This document shows, one piece after another, positions 10,078 through 25,000 of a DNA stretch of 64,000 bases (the first letter of the stretch is position 1; the number at the start of each line of letters is the position of its first letter). This DNA comes from Saxidomus purpurata (Eukaryota; Mollusca; Bivalvia; Venerida; Veneridae): the NCBI GenBank assembly GCA_022818135.1, contig JAFMSR010000003.1, positions 9,527,976 through 9,591,975 on the forward strand, written 5' to 3'. The notes beneath the pieces were generated by a model that did no database searches, was not told the origin of the DNA, and saw nothing but the letters and a program-made list of their open reading frames with translations. Made by a program: the position numbers and the translations under genes.

Positions 10078-13000
10078 GTAAGTTTTTTTCAGGAAGAAGA
10101 CTGTATTTTTCTTTATTTGTTACAATTAAAACAGAACAATCCTCTATTTGTTACAATTAAAACAGAACAATTTATCAATTTTTTACAATTAAAACTGAGC
10201 AATTCTTTATTTATCCTGGTATTAAGGTTGACCTATTCCAAGTGCAAACTGGAATGTATGTTTAGCCGGAAGTCAAAATTAAGTGATATTACCGTTCAAA
10301 ATGGCTGTCATTATTTTTTGGGGAAAAAAAGACATCGATTATTGACTTAAAGTGATATTACCGTTCAAAGTGACCATCAAAATTTTAAATAAAACATTAG
10401 TCAGTGATTTATACTCCTAGAATAATAAACATTGCCATAGTTATAACCCAAAAATAACGATCTGTATAACAGTTTCATTCACATTGAATATAGAGGAAAT
10501 CTGTAAAAATCTTTTTTGACTATCCTAGTCAAAAATAAAAAAAATCCACCCTTTCGGTTATGTATATCTTAATGTGTATTTGTCAATAACAGAAATAACT
10601 TGGTAAAACTTAAGACAAGAACATAATAGTGGTACCTTTAACACGTTTAATGGTACTGCAATAGCTGATAACCGGTTTGTGCTAAAAGTGTAGCATTTCT
10701 ATATAACGTGTCACTAAATTACAACACAACTACAATCTGTAAGTTATATTGCCATTCAAAATGCTCATATCAAATGACAGCCAAGATTGAAGTTTTTAAA
10801 ACAGTACTGTTTTATACTTTGAAAAAAATAAGAAATGGGTTGCGGAGTCATTTCTCTTATAGCAGATATAAATGAAAATATACTGAACAGAAATGTTGAG
10901 TAGAACAGTAAAAATGTTATTGTTACAGAGTTTCCGTATATTCAATTGAAATAGAATACATATATTTTGGTTATAGCTATGGCAATGTTCATTATTCCAG
11001 GAGTTTAAAATTATATTACCCTTCAAAATGGTCACATTGGTTAATAGTTAAGAATGATGCTCAAAACACAGTGGATGCTTTAAAAACATAAAAGTAATAA
11101 GTTTTACCAAGTTATTTCTGTTATTGACAAATACACATTAAGATATACATAACCGAAAGGGTGGATTTTTTTATTTTTGACTAGGATAGTCAAAAAAGAT
11201 TTTTACAGATTTGAAATTCCTCTATATTCAATGTGAATGAAACTGTTATACAGATCGTTATTTTTGGGTTATAACTATGGCAATGTTTATTATTCTAGGA
11301 GTATAAATCACTGACTAATGTTTTATTTAAAATTTTGATGGTCACTTTGAACGGTAATATCACTTTAAGACAATCATATTAACCTGATTGAAGGGATTTA
11401 CATCTATTTTGATACTGCGGTTGTCTAAGATTAAACGGAAAGACGTGAGAAACCGGAATATCGCTACATTCCAGAGTGAAAGTATCGTTACATTTGTAAC
11501 GCTATATAGCATTTCGGTATTTACTGTACACTCAAAAGGGGTATACTTTGCTGCAGGCATAGTTTCACGTATTATGACTAGTATCACGCGTATTCATGCA
11601 CAACGTTTTCACGCATTTTTATAAAAATTTTAACTACATGTACAACAAAACCATTTAGCGTGATGGTTTGTTCATGTACTACCTGGTATAGAGCACTTAG
11701 TCAAAAACACGAATACATTAGCTTATTATTATCATAATTTACAAACCAGTTAACCACATATCCTACCTGCATTACGCTATATAATTTTTCTCAAAGATTT
11801 CAAAAAAATTCGACACAGACGTGACACCGCGGTTTTCGCTATTTTGACTAACTTTGTGTCTATTTTGATCACTAAAACTTTAATGTGTAACCCCCAGATG
11901 TATTTTAGAGTTTTATCGTTGGTACTGGATAATCCTTATGACCAACGCGCCAGAATAGGTCGGTTGTTTTAGGTTTCAGAACGTGTCCCAATTCCAGAGA
12001 ATCCCCTTGGTTCCTTTACATGCCCATGTGTATAACACCGATAAATGATGATGGACCCCAGATTAAGGGCTCATCCAAAAGACCAATAGTCTTAGAGGAG
12101 CAGCGTATCGAACCTACGATTCCTGAATTACTTACCCATCGCGTTACCATATTCGTGAAGTCACCAGCCCAGCAGCCTGACAGCGTGAAGTCAGCAGCCT
12201 AGCAGCCTGGCAGTGAACCTAAAAATCAAGATCGCGATAACATGGGGTGGTGGTGGTGGTGGGGGGGGTGTAAATGAAATAGATATAGAAATATCACGGA
12301 AGCCTGAACAATACATATTTTACAATAATTTCACATGGCTTCATACTAAAACGAATATACATTTTATTTTTTATTTGACATTTCGATTATTCCCGCTGCT
12401 AGAATTATAGTTTTCGCAGCGGCAGCAGCCAGACGTTCAGTACAGCAGCGAAATCTTCAAACTTAAAGAGGGCGCTAAATACGGGTTTTTCACAGACTTC
12501 TGCGCATGCGCGACATTAATGAATATCGACCGTATTAGCAACTGAGGGGGCAGTTACACGCAGCCAGACGTTCAGTACAGCAGCGAAAACTTCAAACTCA
12601 AAGATCGTGCTAAAATTGATAAAACTGGCCTTGAAATATCAGGGAAGCCAGAATTATACATAGTTACAATATTTTCACATGGCTTCTGATTTCATTGACT
12701 TATTTTTGATTTTATAACCATTTCCTCCTGCATTAGTTATGGATGGGTGGCAGAGATGTTAATGTGCAGATTGATTTAAATAATAATAAGAGATGTTGGT
12801 GAATGTAAACAAAAAGGAATTTTGAAGGAAACGGATATTTTATTAACGTTTAATGAAATATTCCCGTTTCTTTATTTTCAAATAAATTATGCATTTTTTC
12901 TCCATGCATATTCGGTATGATATATTGATAACCGCTTCGTCTTTAATTAGGCAAATATTTCTTTTTGCAAATACAAGTGATTGTTACCTGTTTTAACAAA

Positions 13001-16000
13001 AAGAAGATTAAATCATTTTAGTCAAGTAGTTCTGACACGAACAAGCCTTGTAAGCAGTGTTTATACGTTCATGACTGCATGCCTTCTTGTTCAAAACGGT
13101 TCAAGCCTTGCTACCAACTATGACTATGTGAGAAATTTAACAGGTTACTAAACAATTTATTTTTCACAGGTAAATTTATAGTCTGCACTTCTTTTAAAAG
13201 TTTATTGTGAGTGTCCCACAAGTAAAATTTTGATTCATGGTAAATATGGTAACAAGCCTTTATTTTAAAATTTGCGAAAAACACGGTGAACATTATACTT
13301 ACCTGATTCACCGAGGTCCTTTTTCAAAAGAATAACTATTGCCAAACGTTTTCGATTAGGTTAAATCGCGACTTGAGGCATGTTTTTGGTTAATCTTATA
13401 AACAAATATTTTAGTTTGATTCGTAGCTTTATGAGTGGATTTTGTGACCGTCTTAGAAAGATGTAGTACGTTCACTGTCACTGCTACCCATTTCAGCTTG
13501 GTGGACTAAGGCATGAGTCGGGATTCGAACCTGGACGTATCACACCAGATGTGAAACTCAGAGCTATCAGCTATCAGTTTCGGCGTTAGGGTCTTTATCG
13601 GGTGTAATTATTTAATCAGGGTAAAAATTAAATTCAGTTATTTAAAGTCGACTCAAAGTTGGCAGAGTTTGAAATTCGTTTATGCACGAATACAGTAGTA
13701 TATGGTTCTACACTTTGGAATGCAACTTCCTGTCACTAGAGTAATCAGTGTTAATTCATTTTTTCCCAATATTTTATTTTCAGTATCCGATGTTTATATT
13801 TCCGAAGACAATTCGTACTACTCAATCTAATCTTAATCTAATATTATTATCTCAATATACATTTTGGTTCAATTATTCATTGTTCACCTGCATGTAAAAA
13901 AACAAAACAAAAGCGTTCCCACTAGACGCGTGCGTCTTCTGGTATTAGAGAAAAACCGAAAACATAGAACATATTTTTTTTTTAATTCGCATGGCCATAT
14001 TCTTGTTTTATACGAAAGTGACAAATATCCGATAATTGCTACATAATGTAAATATTAGACAAAAGCTAATCATGGTCGGTGGAACTAGAATAAAACAAAA
14101 GATGAAAAGGTATTTCATTATCATTTTAATAAATGAAATTTCGTTCCAATAGGTATAGTCGCCGATGATGTTCCTATGGTTAGTTTAAAATGTATCTTGA
14201 TTATCATAAATAAAATTGATAAAATCAGTAATCCGTTTACATGAATCATTTCATTTACTTTTTACCGGTGATGAAAAATGTCCACATGTATTATAAGATT
14301 ACAACAAGTTAATCGGAAAACATAATACTCAAATGTATTCCTGCAAGAATGGAAAAATGGTAAGAAGCAGGTCGCGGAAAAGTCGCGTTACTTTTCGTCA
14401 ACAATTTCCAATTTGCCATTTCCTTTTGTTGACATATCAACATTTTAAAATAATTTAAACTTCGTGGACATCTATAATTAATTCTAACTTTCCATTTCAT
14501 AGAATTTCTTCAAACTTGGTATTTTGACTGAGAATTAAGTTTAAAACAGAAATATGAAAAAAAAATCATAGGTCACCGCTATTGCTTTTGAATTATCTGC
14601 CCTTGAAAAACAGAAAATAAAGAAAAACTGCTGTTTTCAAGGGCAGATAATTCAAAAGCAATGCCGGTGACCTATGATTTTTATTTCATATTTCTGTTTT
14701 AAACTAAATTCTCAGTCAAAATACCAAGTTTGAAGAAATTCTATGAATGACAAAAGTTTCGTCGTATATACATATAGGAAACTGTAGCAAACGTCCTTAT
14801 AATGTAACAATTTTCCGTATTTCGTCATGAAAATAATGACGTCATGGTTTGAAAACAATGAAACGTCCCGTTTATATGCATTTTCTGGTGATATTCGTAG
14901 ATTTTTAACAAAATATCCAACGCGACACATGTCTTTTTTATTTGATAATTTAAAAGAGCAAAACCTGATGATTATGATATCAATAAATAAAAATCTTTGA
15001 CCACGCGGACAACGCGCTATACGGCAAAATCTGTAAATTTTGAAGTAAAATGTTCGGTTCGTTTTTGGCTTCGGACTATTTATTTTTGAAGAAATAATGA
15101 TTTTGTAATGCACCAAACCCATTAAAATTGTTCCTACCGAATAAAGGCTGTTGTCAAAATAATATACACTTGAAAAAAGTGAAATCGCCAACAAAGAAAA
15201 ACGGGTGCCGCCAGATGGCGCTTTTTACGTGAATGTGAAAGCTAAATAGAAAAAAACAAAATTCTATTTTTCGAAAATATAGACACGGAACTATACCTGG
15301 ACCAAATTGCATACTTTTCCATCAGTATTTTGAATTCTGGTTCTGAGGCCCGCAGCTACTTTAATATGTCCCAGATTAAAAGTACCCCATGAGCACGGTG
15401 TTCAGAACTGAAAGAAGCATGTTTGATTGATAAGCGAACATTTCGGATTTAGATATAAAACTGCACGGATGTGCAGGCAGATCTGAATCTAAAACTTAAG
15501 CTTTTGGACGAACCTTGATAAAATCTCTTCCAATTGAATTCAATTCAATTCAGGCAGATCTGAATCCATACTAAGTCGCAAAGGTCCAACGTTGGTTTGA
15601 CAAAGTGGGGGTAATTGTACGCGCAAAAACACTGTTCACCAGTTAAAACTGCACTTCTAGCTGTTGCTCCTTCAGGTGTAGCGTCTCTGGTTATCTGATA
15701 AAAAAGACTCCTCTGTTCAATATTATTGGTTTTCATAAAGTAACTGTTTCGCTGATTTGTGTTATCCAAGTCAAGGAAGACAATTGAAAAATATGCCGTT
15801 CTTATTGTTTTCGTTTTATGTCGCGATAAACAATGGAGATAGTGTTGCCAGAAAATGTTTATTATTTTGCAATATTGAAAAAAATCAACATGTTTTTTCG
15901 ATTTAAAAGATTAACGTGGAATGTTTTTGTACAGATGACGGCCAATTTCAGCTTGCCAAAGGGAGTTTAGTTATATGACAGTCTAAGCCATAACTTTTTA

Positions 16001-19000
16001 CTGTTCATTTTCTATCTTGCAATTTTAGCGCCAAGGGAATGTGTTAGTTGCAAAACACTTGTGTTGCCTAACTTGACATGTTCGTCTCAAAACATTATAG
16101 GAAATATATAGAATTCCGTCGCGTCCTTTCGCTCTTTCGCCTTCTGTAAACGAATGAATTAGTATTCCTTAATTTTCAACTGAAACTTTAAGTAATGTTG
16201 TTTGTTTGTTTCTCAGGGTTTAATGCTCATTGCATTCGTAGTACTTATTTTAACAGGTGGACAGTTTAACCTAACTATCGGTCCAGGGAAGAACCAGTTA
16301 TAGATCACTATCCTCCGTAAGACACTGTCGGGTAACTTTAGGGAGAGGTTAAGAGTGTTGTGTACAGCAAACTCATTTACTATGAAAATAATCTTGCGTT
16401 TTATCATTTTACATATATGGTAAAATAAGAACGATTTCGAACTCAATCAAACAAAAACATTCTGGGGCGGGTAAATCATATCCAAGTTTTTTTAGCGTCT
16501 AAATTTAGATTTTAAACACTTATCTTCTGCTTGTCCTAAAACCAGGCTGTCTGGTCTGTCCAAGAGATTCCAACATTTTCGTATTTCGGTGTCAATAGTT
16601 TCAATGTTTCCGGCCTTACGACCTTTATTTTTTTTTAATTCTCACTGTCACTTTGTATCTATAAATCTATTTGTTGTGTTGTGTTTCGTTCAACATTTTT
16701 TTATATAAGTTCTATCTTCGTTCTACGTTGCTCACTTTGAAAATGCTATCAGTAACTGTGAAACATTATTTTGCACGTGACGGGAAACATTTTAGCATGT
16801 ATGGCGCTAGAACTCTTGTCTCGTCAATTAACAGGCATATCCACATCATTAAAAGTAAAGAGCACATTGATGGCAGGAGAACCGGAAGTAATACATCAAA
16901 CCACAGAACATCCGGTGCTGCGAATGGCATAGCATAGACAGTGCGCGTGGATCGCAAAGTTCTGGCAACTTTAATATACACACAACACTCGACAGTAGAT
17001 CGCGATCTTGGGAGTAGGGGTGACTTCCACAGATCATTTACTGAATATGATTCTCAATAGGACATTACCGACAGACACTTGAAGACCATAACATATTTAA
17101 TTATTTTCCCTATATCTGCAATGACTGTAATGAGGTAATATGTAAATGTCTTTCGTTACATGTAGTAAATCAAGATCTTTGCGTTGATGGTATAAGCAGT
17201 TTAAATTGTCCGTCTTTAGTTACTAATACTACTTCAATCAATTGTCCGTCTTTAAGTAATAATACTACTTCAACCAATGTAAATAGCAATGCACATACTC
17301 AACAGGAAGATTGTGGGGGGAAAAACGTTACAACTGCTCCGAATTTAAATCGCAAAAACGATACACTTAACTCAACAAAAATGTATGAAATAAATCCGGG
17401 GTTTTAATTGTAGGTAAGGAAACTATTGAAAAGGTAATTTGTCAGGTATGTTATGAACAACGCTGTATTTGTCCCTCAAAAATAGGGGGAAAACTCAAAT
17501 CAAGCCTATTAAAAGAGAAAAAAAATCATCATACACAGCAAAACTGTAAAACTTCTCTATGTGATAAATCTGGTGTTCGTAATACAGAGTATATGTTTAG
17601 CTCTAAAGAAAACGGTATTATTTTGGCCCAATTAAACATTCATCATTTGCTACCTAAATTAGACGAAATAAAGTATCACCTTCGTAAAAGTTCATCAATA
17701 ATTTTTTTTTACACGATAATATTGATGACAATGTATTGAAAATTAATGAATTTAATTTTGAGAGAAAAGACAGAAAAGGGAAAAAAGGTGGTGGTCTCAT
17801 TGTATATTTATCAGAAAGTATTTGCTACAAACGGCGACTAGATTTTGAAATTAATGACATCGAATCAGTTTGGTTGCAAATTTATCCAGATAACTATAAA
17901 CCATTCTTCGTTAATTTTGTATACCGACCTCCAAACTCAGTGCAATCATGGATAGACAAATATGGAGCCCAGCTTGAAGCAGCTGACTGCACAATGCTAG
18001 ACTTCTATCTTCTTGGAGATTATAATATAACTTTTCTTCCTCAGCCGAATTTAGTTCAGTTTAATAATTCAAAATGGGCTGATCTGGTATCAAACTTTGG
18101 CCTTCTGCAGTTGATAGAAAGCCCAACCAGAGTTTCTAAAAATAGCTCGAAAATAATCGATCACATCTACACAAATAATTTGGATAGCATCAATAATGCA
18201 GAAGTTTCACATTTATCCGTTAGTGATCACTATTTAACTTCTGTCACACGATTAGTTTCTAGTAAAACATCATCAAAATTGTGTCACAAAGTGATTCAAT
18301 ACAGGTCATTTAAAAATTTTAATGAACAGATTTTTCAAAATGATCTTTTGCATTCAAGTCTCGAGTATATAGAGAGCATTGCCGATCCAAACGATGCATT
18401 AAACTCATTTTTAAAATATATTAAACAATGTACTGCATAAACATGCCCCTATTAAAGAAAAACGTATTAAACGTGAGCACCAGCCGGACTGGTTTAATGA
18501 GGAAATAAAATCTATTATACATGACAGAGACAAACAACACAAAATCGGTAAAATTGACCAATACAAGTTTCTGAGAAACAAAGTAACAGCGCTTATTAAA
18601 AAAAGTAAACGACAATTCTTTAACAATGCTATTCGTGACAACAAAGACACTACCTATTTGTGGAAAAATTTGAAAGATATGTCAAATTTAGATAAAACTA
18701 AAACAATTGATTTACCTAAACGGATAACAGTTAATAGCAGCGAGATTACCGGAAGTTTAAACATTGTTAATGAATTAAACAAACACTTCACAAATATCTC
18801 TCATATAATGTCTAAAACAACATTTTCAAGCACAAAATGCATGGTCATTGGTTCAAATTATAAACTAAAACACGCAGGTAACCTTCATTTAACAATCAAT
18901 GACTGCATATTAGAAAACGTTACAACTAAAAAAATATTAGGTGTGTATGTGGACAATGTTCTGAATTGGCATAACCATATTGATTATGTTTGCAAAAAAA

Positions 19001-22000
19001 TAAACTCCAAAATCGCATTATTAAAAAACATTATATATTATATATCGGATGAGATGAAGTTAATGTTTTACAACGGTTACATTCTTCCAATATTCGACTA
19101 TTGTTGTACCATTTGGGGAAAAGGCAATACAAAATATGTACAAAAAATAAATAAATTGCAAAAACGCATAGCAAAACTTATTTTAAATCAACCTGTTAAA
19201 TCCCATTCTTCAGATTTACTAAAGGAATTGCATTGGTTGTCTTATTCGGACAGGTGCAAATACCACACTGCGCTTTTTTTTGCTCGTTTATAAGATTTTT
19301 AACAATATGGCTCCAATATACATGTCAGAGTTAATAGCGTTTTGCCAAAATGATTCATATAGTCTGCGTTCTACATCTCGCAAAGATCTTATACTACAAA
19401 CAAAACCTAGGACTAATTTATACAAAGACTCATTTTCCTATTATAGTTTTAAAGTATGGAATGATATTCCAATGGAGTTGAGATTATTAAAAATACAGTC
19501 TTTTAAACGAAATTACAAAAATTATCTTTATAACAAAATGTAGAAATTACTTACATATAAAACTTTACGCTGGTTATTTTAGTATATAAGTAATGACATT
19601 AAATTAATTATATAATTCATAAGATTATTTGCATTTGAGTGTCTGTCGTAGAGAGAATGATATTTATTATATAAACGTATCTAATATATTATTAATATTA
19701 GTATAATTAATTTAGTGTGTATGATTTGTGGTGTATGTGTGGTTTAAATGTATGTATGTTATGTTTCCATTTCTCTTCTCTTTTCTTGTGTCTGAAGGCC
19801 ATATGAAAATAAGTTATGTTTTGAATGATTATGATTCATAATGTACCTTTTATGTAGCCTTCGTAAAATAAAGTTATTATTATTATTATAGTAACTTTGG
19901 TTTAGGTGTTCAACACGTTACTAATATTGCAAGGTTGAGGAAACAACTAGTCTCTATATCATGTTACGGTATAGTACGTGGTTTGTTAAGCTGGAAAGCA
20001 ATGATTGGCTCCCGAGTCGCTGATTTTTTCCACTCATGAGATTTATTTGCGATTCGTTGATAGGATTTAGAACATTTTAATGTTTTTCAAACTATTTAAG
20101 AGGCTTTTTGCATCAAAACAATGTCCGTGCAATCCAGTATCACTAACATAAAAATAGAACAAATTAGTCAAGGTTCAGACCATAGACACTCTGGTATGTA
20201 CGACTACCAATTTGTTTCACTCCAGCAATTTGTTATTAACTACAAGGTGTGCCTCTCTCAATGCTTCAAGTAATATATATAGTGAACAAAAAGACAAGGG
20301 TATCTCATATGATATTTTATTATAGCTATTAAATCTTGGCTGGTACCTAAAGTTTATGCAAATGTTTAAGTTGTATCACGTCAGTTGCCATGAGTACCCC
20401 ATTACCCAACAATTTGTAAACCCGTGAAAAAAGTATGTGGTATGTAATACCCGTACGGTTAGTTACCGCACTCTAGTGTACTGTTATTTAACCCCTTATT
20501 TTCACTTAACCATGAAGTAAATGCTATGAACTTTGTGTAAAATTTACACACATCAGTTTTGTTAAAAAAACAAACGACCAAGCTATGCTACAAACATGCT
20601 TGAACCCGGTGAAGCATATTCCCATAATGCACCTATATACATTACGAAGGGTAAGCCGGGCTCCAGTCTGTCCCATTGCAAAATGCATATATAGTGTAGT
20701 TAATTACTAGTATGCACAACGCCATACAAGTTTATGACACAAGAAGCGATATGTTACTTCCTTAATTACTGAATACTGAAAAATACTTGAACGGTTAAAC
20801 CAACATAATAATATATGTTATTAAAGAGAGAGAGAGAGAAATTTGATATTGGCCCTGTTATTTGTCCGAGGGCATTCGTATTGGCCCGAGCCAGCGTTAA
20901 CTGTATATTATAAGTCATGCCATAAGTGCCGGTAAAACTTTCAGAAAAACCTAATTACCCTGTAATGTACTGCATCAATACAGGAAAACGCAATGGCGCA
21001 TCAAATTAAGGCTCCATATCTAACTACATGCGAGTGATATAAATGTCTCCCTGTATTTTATCGTTGAATAAAATATAGTCAGGAGTGTGAATGCGTAGTA
21101 AATCGTAAAATAAAATACAGGCTTTTCTCTATATGTTTATATTGGAAATGCAGCCGCTTCTGTTAGAATTTTGAATAAACATCATGAGGCAGTCCACCAT
21201 TATTTTATAACCTTGTAATGAGAAGACCAAAGGCACGTCCAGCACGCTGAGCAACTACTTTAGCTGTTACATTATAGCCAAGATGCTAAGTTAGTGTTAT
21301 ACCCAGATAGAAAATGATTTGAGAATAGTTAAGTTTGAAACAAACATAGTGAAAAGTTATTCATACTATTAGTTATACTAGTTTGATGATCATTCTAAAG
21401 ACGTTTTGAGAAAAGGTTGATTTCCATTTATTGTCACCCATTCTTTAAATTCAGTAAATTCACATATTTTCTCTTAAAGAGGCACTCCCTACATCTAGCA
21501 GATTATATTCTCGAAAGGAAGATTATGTGTTCCATGAACGAAAAGTGATAGATAAATACAGTTTCAAAGAAGAACCTATGGCAAAAAATATCTCATTTTA
21601 TCATAATTAATCAATACAGAGGCTTTCTGTAATAAATCGCATCCACCCATTAATTGTACAACAACAACTCTACATAGATTATTGAATGGTTTACATTTAA
21701 AAGTTGCTCGCTCTCAGTTACTGTTGAAAAAAAATATTTTTAAAAAAAATTTACATAATTGTACATAAATATAAAACTAAAGGTTAGAATCAAAATATAA
21801 GCAAAAATCTAGGTAGGAATTTGCAGAAATCGATTAAAAATGTCGGTTACACGGCACCGCTACACTATATGTTTATATTGAAATTTCAAAAGCGTTTGCA
21901 ACGCTTTTGAATTTGGTAGCGTTTTTTTTTAATTTAGAGATAGACGTGACAGGAATTTATACTGGAGCATTTTTATATGACTATATGTTCTAAATTACGT

Positions 22001-25000
22001 TATTTACATACAGTTTGAAGAAATCAATTTGTTCACCAAAATCTGAGAGCGAGCAACTTTAAACCGCTGATTTTATCGATAATGTCTGGGAATGCTTAGC
22101 TGAAACTTTTAAGTTAAGTTATAATACTTCCAAAGATTATATTATTTATGTTTTGAAGGTTATCTAGTTTTGACATAAGTTATAGGGTATGTCCCATTAA
22201 TCAGTTCATTCTTAAAATGATGATTGCAGTTGCACTTAATGGTGATGATGTGGAATAAAGAGGTCATTATACATTTTTAGAACAACACCGAATTCTATTA
22301 GACGCGTACACAGTTGTTAAACCTATGGAGTTTAGTTTTGTGATAACCTCATATTTCACTTTAGACGAAAAAACAAACAACTACTGTACATACAACGTTA
22401 AGAAGGTAATATTTTTTGACTTTATACGAGTATAACGTACCATGTGTTATAAAATTTAGCACTTACGCACAGACCAGATCATAAAATAAGCAATATTGAA
22501 ATAAATAAGCTACCAAAATACTATAACTAGATCTTGTACAGATTACAGACAGGAAACTGGAGAATACAAGATTACTTTTTATTTCATACTTGATGTATAT
22601 GCAATGTAACCATTTGTATCATACGTCTGTCCAATAGATACCAGTACTGCATAATAAATCTGGCATCGTTTTCCTATTCGAGTCCCAAATATCCGTATTA
22701 TATGCAAACGCCTCGCTCCAACACAGCTTTCACAGCTATTTGTACAGTCCAGTAGAATTCAGTGTCGTACTTAACAATGTACATGTATAATGACATCGTG
22801 TTGTTAGTATTAATATGTAAACACAATTTCAGCTACTCGATGGTATTTTACCAAATAAGATAGATGGAAACGCAATATAATCTGAATTATATTATATAAC
22901 ATTTGATGCAAGATGAGAAAAATATCCCAAAACATCATCAGGCAAGTGTACCAGCAACCAGACCCACATAAAAACAACACAGAGAATTCCAAACTACAGA
23001 CACGGCACACATTAGGCAAAGCTTGCACATGTAGTACAAAGAAAAGAACCCAACTGTTTATCAATGTCTGAAGTCAAAGCTTCAAAATACTATCCCTGTT
23101 TCGACCAGACAAGACGTACAAAATTCCATAATTATATAGTATTTGCACGATTTTGGGAAGGAGCATTATGGAGTCATAAACTTGAAGAGTCATCATGTCG
23201 TGACTGGCTGTAATGGGATCATTCACACAACACCTGCGTTTAAGAATGTTGGTTTATAACCTCTAAAGACTTTTTATTGTCTCGCAAAATAGCTTTGATC
23301 AAAGCGGTCGTTATTTTTATATCCAAAGTTTGAAAGTATCATTTCCATGAAGATATGACTGTGTTATGTTATATTTATTCTATGAGATCTAGAGTGTCAT
23401 ATTCTAAATGTCTTGTGATTTATAGAATATTTCAGTCGAAAAGCAAATATTACAATCATTCTAATTATCTCAACATTCAATCAATTTTCACATTGATTTG
23501 TAAGATGAGTTTGTAAATGTTTATGGTAACAATAACTTAGTTATAAGAGCTTTTCAGTCACTCTAAGGTTTCTAGTGTTGAGACACAGAGACAACGGTAG
23601 CTCATACGTCTGACTTTTGTGTCATTGTCATGTGTCTTTGTTGAAATTGGTGAACATACCTTTCGTACGTGCATCAAAATTGATATGATTTGAATCATAC
23701 AAGCTATTGTGTCTCAGATTGAGTGGCAGTGTAGATAACAAACAGGCTTAGTCATTAAAATTGATATCTAAGATTTGTTCATACTTTTTATTATTTTAAA
23801 TTATGTTTACAGTATCAAGTATCAAACAAGAATACATGTCCAACTTGTCAGCCGTCTAATATCGATACAAAACTGGAGAAACCGGAAGATAAACTGATTG
23901 CAACAGGAAGCGAAAACGAACAACAGATTTATAAGGAGCCAGTCGACTTGGTTTATTTATGGGCAAACGGTTCTGACCCAAGATTTATCTTAGACCTGAG
24001 ACGCCAAAAGGCAACAGAAGATGAAGAAAAATACAAGAGGTATCGCCACTTTTTTCTGTCCCTACATGTATGGTATAACATTTTTTTTATACAAATACAA
24101 ACTTATCTGATAACGAATCCTTAACTTTAGTTTCCCTATTTCAGAAGTAAATTTTGCTATGGCCCGTAATCTCAGTATAATTATGTTGATATTTTTGAAA
24201 ACAGTTGGTTAAAACTAATGGTATTGTACATATTTTTCCAAATGTATGCAAGAATAAGAGATGTTTATATGCTAGACGAGTACGAACTATTGAAGTGTGT
24301 CAGTTTTAATCATAACCTGGATAACAACAACTTTGTGCACTACGTTAAAAGTACCGTCATAAATATATATCTGTATAACCCTTTGATATTTCAGTCCTCT
24401 TATTTGCAACGTGAGTAAAACATTAAATGTAAACATTCCCGTAATAGTTGTCTACCCTGCCATGCCTCTTACAAACAAGATTTCAACGAGTGACAGTGTG
24501 AAAAAAACCTTCAATGTTTCTGGTCAGGACATGAACTATACCGTAATAGTTCCGAAACAAGGAAAACAAGGTGCAGTTCTATATTTTATGCTTTGTCAAC
24601 GTCATTTATATTTTTAGTTAAAACTTACATTGTATTTGTGTGTAGCTGGCTTTTAGGTCTACCTCTGTGTTTTCCTCTAGTACTTGGTGTGTAGTCAAAA
24701 CGGTCTTGAGATAGGAACTAGACACCATATCAATAAGGCCGATTCATTGTCTAGCAGGAGGTGCATTGAAGTTACTTCCTTACGTCAGTTCGGATCCAGG
24801 GTCCTCGAACCATAGATATTTGAATAAATCAAACAGCATAATTATCATTCCTCGCATACATATTATACTATACTGCCACAGACTACGCCATTTGTCACAT
24901 AGAACAAATACTATAACAATTATACTAACATTTGCCGCTAAGAGGTTATATTAACATTCGTCGCAGAGAGATCATACTATCAATGCCGCTAAGAGGTTAT

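Larger units (their letters stand above)
17110..19891 (+). mobile_element. CR1-like non-LTR retrotransposon, internally deleted and frameshifted
   Basis: Lies in intron 1 of copy 1. An APE-type endonuclease region is visible from about 17620 (LAQLNIHHLLPKLDEI) through GGGLIVYL, FVNFVYRPPN, LLGDYNI and SVSDHYL (to about 18250). It is followed by a linker (HAPIKEKR, WFNEEI) and then directly by the post-RT region (TKKILGVYVDNVLNWHNHI, FDYCCTIWGKGN). The palm with the YxDD motif is absent, so the RT core is deleted near 18820-18835. The 3' end is AATAAAGTTATTATTATTATT at about 19867-19890, an (ATT)n tail as in CR1/L2-type elements. Frameshifts lie near 17705, 18430 and 19280. The 5' boundary is approximate. 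The element is dead. No equivalent is seen in copy 2 intron 1. Confidence 0.85.

Noticed and set aside
14712..15194. 160-codon minus-strand open frame
   Set aside because: AT-rich, no recognisable motif, and its end overlaps a MITE arm. Could be chance in sequence of this composition.
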